In this document: positions 62,655-64,000 of the stretch, piece after piece
Layout of the letters: each line of letters opens with the position of its first letter
Position numbering within the stretch: the first letter of the stretch is position 1
Source: Pseudomonas guariconensis
GTDB taxonomy: Bacteria > Pseudomonadota > Gammaproteobacteria > Pseudomonadales > Pseudomonadaceae
Direction: 5' to 3'
Assembly (NCBI RefSeq): GCF_900102675.1
Contig: NZ_FMYX01000005.1
Span: 248,001-312,000 of the forward strand
DNA: 64,000 nucleotides
Translations under genes and position numbers: made by a program
Notes under the pieces: model-generated
Seen by the model: only the letters and a program-made list of their open reading frames with translations
Database searches by the model: none
What the model was told of the DNA's origin: nothing

Positions 62655-64000
62655 TTATGCGCAGGCGCCGGCCAGCGCCTTGCGTCTGCCCATCAGCCAG
62701 TAATAGGTCAGCGCTGGGAAAATCAGGCCGACTGCCCAGGCCAGGTCAACCCCTTGCAGGTGGGTGGCGATGGGCCCGGCGTACATCGAAGTGTTCATGA
62801 ACGGCACCTCGAGCACGATGGTGACCAGGAATACGCCGATCGCGACGCCATTCACCCGTCCATAGATCCCGCTCGGCCGGAAGATGTCTTCGATGCGGTA
62901 TACCCCTTTGCGCACGACGTAGTAGTCGACCAGGTTGATGGCCGTCCACGGGATCAGGAAGTAGCTCATGAAGAAGATGAAGTTCAGGAAGAACGCAATG
63001 AAGTCATCCTGGGCAAGCGTGCACAACCCTGTAGCCGCAGCGGCAATCACCAGCAGCAACCCTGCCCGCACCCACGCGGTGACCTTGAGTGCGGTGAAGG
63101 GTTCGATCACGGTCACTGTCGACATGAATGCTCCGTACAGGTTGAAGACGTTGATGGCGATCTGACCGTAGAGCACGAAGGCGAACATCAACACCGTGCT
63201 GCCGCCGAGCAATCCCACCAGGTTCAAGCCAACGTTGTCTCCGAACCCGGCCATCGCCTTGGCCAGCACCGCACCCAGCAGCATCATCCAGCTCCCGCCG
63301 ATCACCGTGCCCAGGTAGCTGTACCAGAACACCTGCTGCGTCGGGGTTTCGGTAGGCAAGTAGCGGGAGTAGTCGGCCACGTAGGGCGCATAGGAAAGTT
63401 GCCAGGTGACCGCGATGCTCACCGAGGCGAGGAAGGTCGGCAGGCTGAAGCCCTCGAGCGACCATTGCCCGGCGGGCACCGGCAGGCTCAGTGCCAGCCA
63501 GGTCGCGATGCCGAACACCGCGAGCGAAGCCAGCGTCAGCAGCTTTTGCAGGCGATGGATCAGTTGGTAGCCGAACAGCGCGACCAGGAAGCACACCGCA
63601 CCCAGCACCACGATGTTGCCGCCATTGCCGATCGGGCTGGCGCTGGCGACGGCCTGGGCGGCGAGCAAGGTATTGCTGACGAAGAAGCCCAGGTAGATGA
63701 GCATGACGAACAACAACGGCACGATCGCGCCATAGACGCCGAACTGGGCCCGACTCTGGATCATCTGTGGGATGCCCAGCTTGGGCCCTTGGGCAGAATG
63801 TGACGCCATGAAGAGGGCACCGATCATCGAGCCCAAAAGAATCGACAGCGCACTCCAGAACAGGTTGAGGCCCAGGCTGATGGGCAAGACGCCGGCCGCG
63901 ACCGTGGTGATGTTGGCATTGGCGCCGAACCACACGAAGAACAGCGAACGCGCCTGGCCGTAGCGCTCGCCCTCAGGGATGAAATCGATGCTGCGATTTT
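62655..64000 (-). CDS. NCS1-family nucleobase permease, CodB-like (5' truncated by window edge)
   Basis: The frame is open from 62655 to the right edge; residues before the first internal start (IDFIPEGERYGQARSLFFV) continue into the conserved WFGANANITTVAAGVLPISL, so the real N-terminus lies beyond base 64000. At least 448 residues are visible, with about 12 hydrophobic helices and the NCS1 hallmarks (MWFGANANITTV in helix 1 and GPKLGIPQMIQSRAQFGVYG after helix 2). Cytosine is the prototype substrate of CodB, but purines, allantoin or hydantoin are possible. The partial length is consistent with the family's 420-490. Confidence 0.85.
   Translation of the reverse strand, partial: NRSIDFIPEGERYGQARSLFFVWFGANANITTVAAGVLPISLGLNLFWSALSILLGSMIGALFMASHSAQGPKLGIPQMIQSRAQFGVYGAIVPLLFVMLIYLGFFVSNTLLAAQAVASASPIGNGGNIVVLGAVCFLVALFGYQLIHRLQKLLTLASLAVFGIATWLALSLPVPAGQWSLEGFSLPTFLASVSIAVTWQLSYAPYVADYSRYLPTETPTQQVFWYSYLGTVIGGSWMMLLGAVLAKAMAGFGDNVGLNLVGLLGGSTVLMFAFVLYGQIAINVFNLYGAFMSTVTVIEPFTALKVTAWVRAGLLLVIAAAATGLCTLAQDDFIAFFLNFIFFMSYFLIPWTAINLVDYYVVRKGVYRIEDIFRPSGIYGRVNGVAIGVFLVTIVLEVPFMNTSMYAGPIATHLQGVDLAWAVGLIFPALTYYWLMGRRKALAGACA

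Noticed and set aside
1..64000. tRNA, rRNA, insertion sequences, prophage or integrase genes
   Set aside because: No cloverleaf, rRNA segment, transposase or phage structural protein was recognised; the 'phage holin' gene at 18388 belongs to the YqjE-like bacterial group.

Overview
The window is high-GC, densely coded chromosomal DNA of a fluorescent pseudomonad, most likely of the Pseudomonas putida group. The evidence is codon use, several Pseudomonas-type families (OprD porin, LapD/LapG, CigR-like, DUF2986, DUF3300/DUF2950, an OsmC-YcaO fusion) and a degenerate REP-like inverted repeat near the right end. I saw no rRNA, tRNA, CRISPR array, IS element or prophage. Both ends cut genes: tcuA on the left and an NCS1 permease on the right.

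Region by region. 1-8.9 kb is a tricarboxylate island: tcuAB (tricarballylate dehydrogenase and its Fe-S electron-transfer partner), a TcuR-type LysR regulator, a PrpF/GalD-type isomerase, DctA, a CitMHS citrate transporter and an OprD-family porin. 9-17.5 kb holds a MerR/SDR divergent pair with a textbook MerR operator, an orphan soluble histidine kinase, an MFS/LysR pair, a membrane-anchored SDR with an N-terminal extension, an MBL hydrolase and a PuuD-like amidase. 17.8-19.6 kb is a three-gene envelope-stress type operon (membrane-anchored helical protein, YqjE-like, DUF3618). 19.7-31.2 kb carries an SDR/EthD pair, LapG-LapD without its adhesin or secretion genes, small exported proteins, a MaoC protein, an NAD malate dehydrogenase, a UvrA2-type ATPase and a sterol-desaturase-type gene broken by one in-frame amber codon. 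31.4-34.9 kb has an amino-acid/polyamine permease, a 750-base gene-free stretch and small genes.

34.9-41.5 kb is the most coherent metabolic unit. It encodes L-2-amino-thiazoline-4-carboxylate (ATC) hydrolase, N-carbamoyl-L-cysteine amidohydrolase, a PLP enzyme of the cysteine synthase/desulfhydrase fold, RidA, an MFS transporter, a divergent LysR regulator and an Asp/Glu-racemase-family protein. Read together they propose uptake of DL-ATC, racemisation, opening to L-cysteine, beta-elimination to sulfide and 2-aminoacrylate, and RidA-assisted hydrolysis to pyruvate.

41.7-45.8 kb holds small secreted proteins (Gly/His-rich, CigR/RcnB-like, Arg/Tyr-rich, glycine-zipper), an AraC regulator and a DUF815 ATPase. 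46-54.9 kb is a same-strand run of seven tightly spaced genes: CPA2 antiporter, AI-2E-family permease, NodT-type outer-membrane factor, HlyD-type adaptor, DUF2955/FUSC-like pump, DUF3300 and DUF2950. 55-64 kb contains a TorF-like porin, a periplasmic amidohydrolase with its LysR regulator, a diguanylate cyclase, the OsmC-YcaO protein and an NCS1 permease.

All functions are inferred by reading sequences and motifs by eye; no database search was run.
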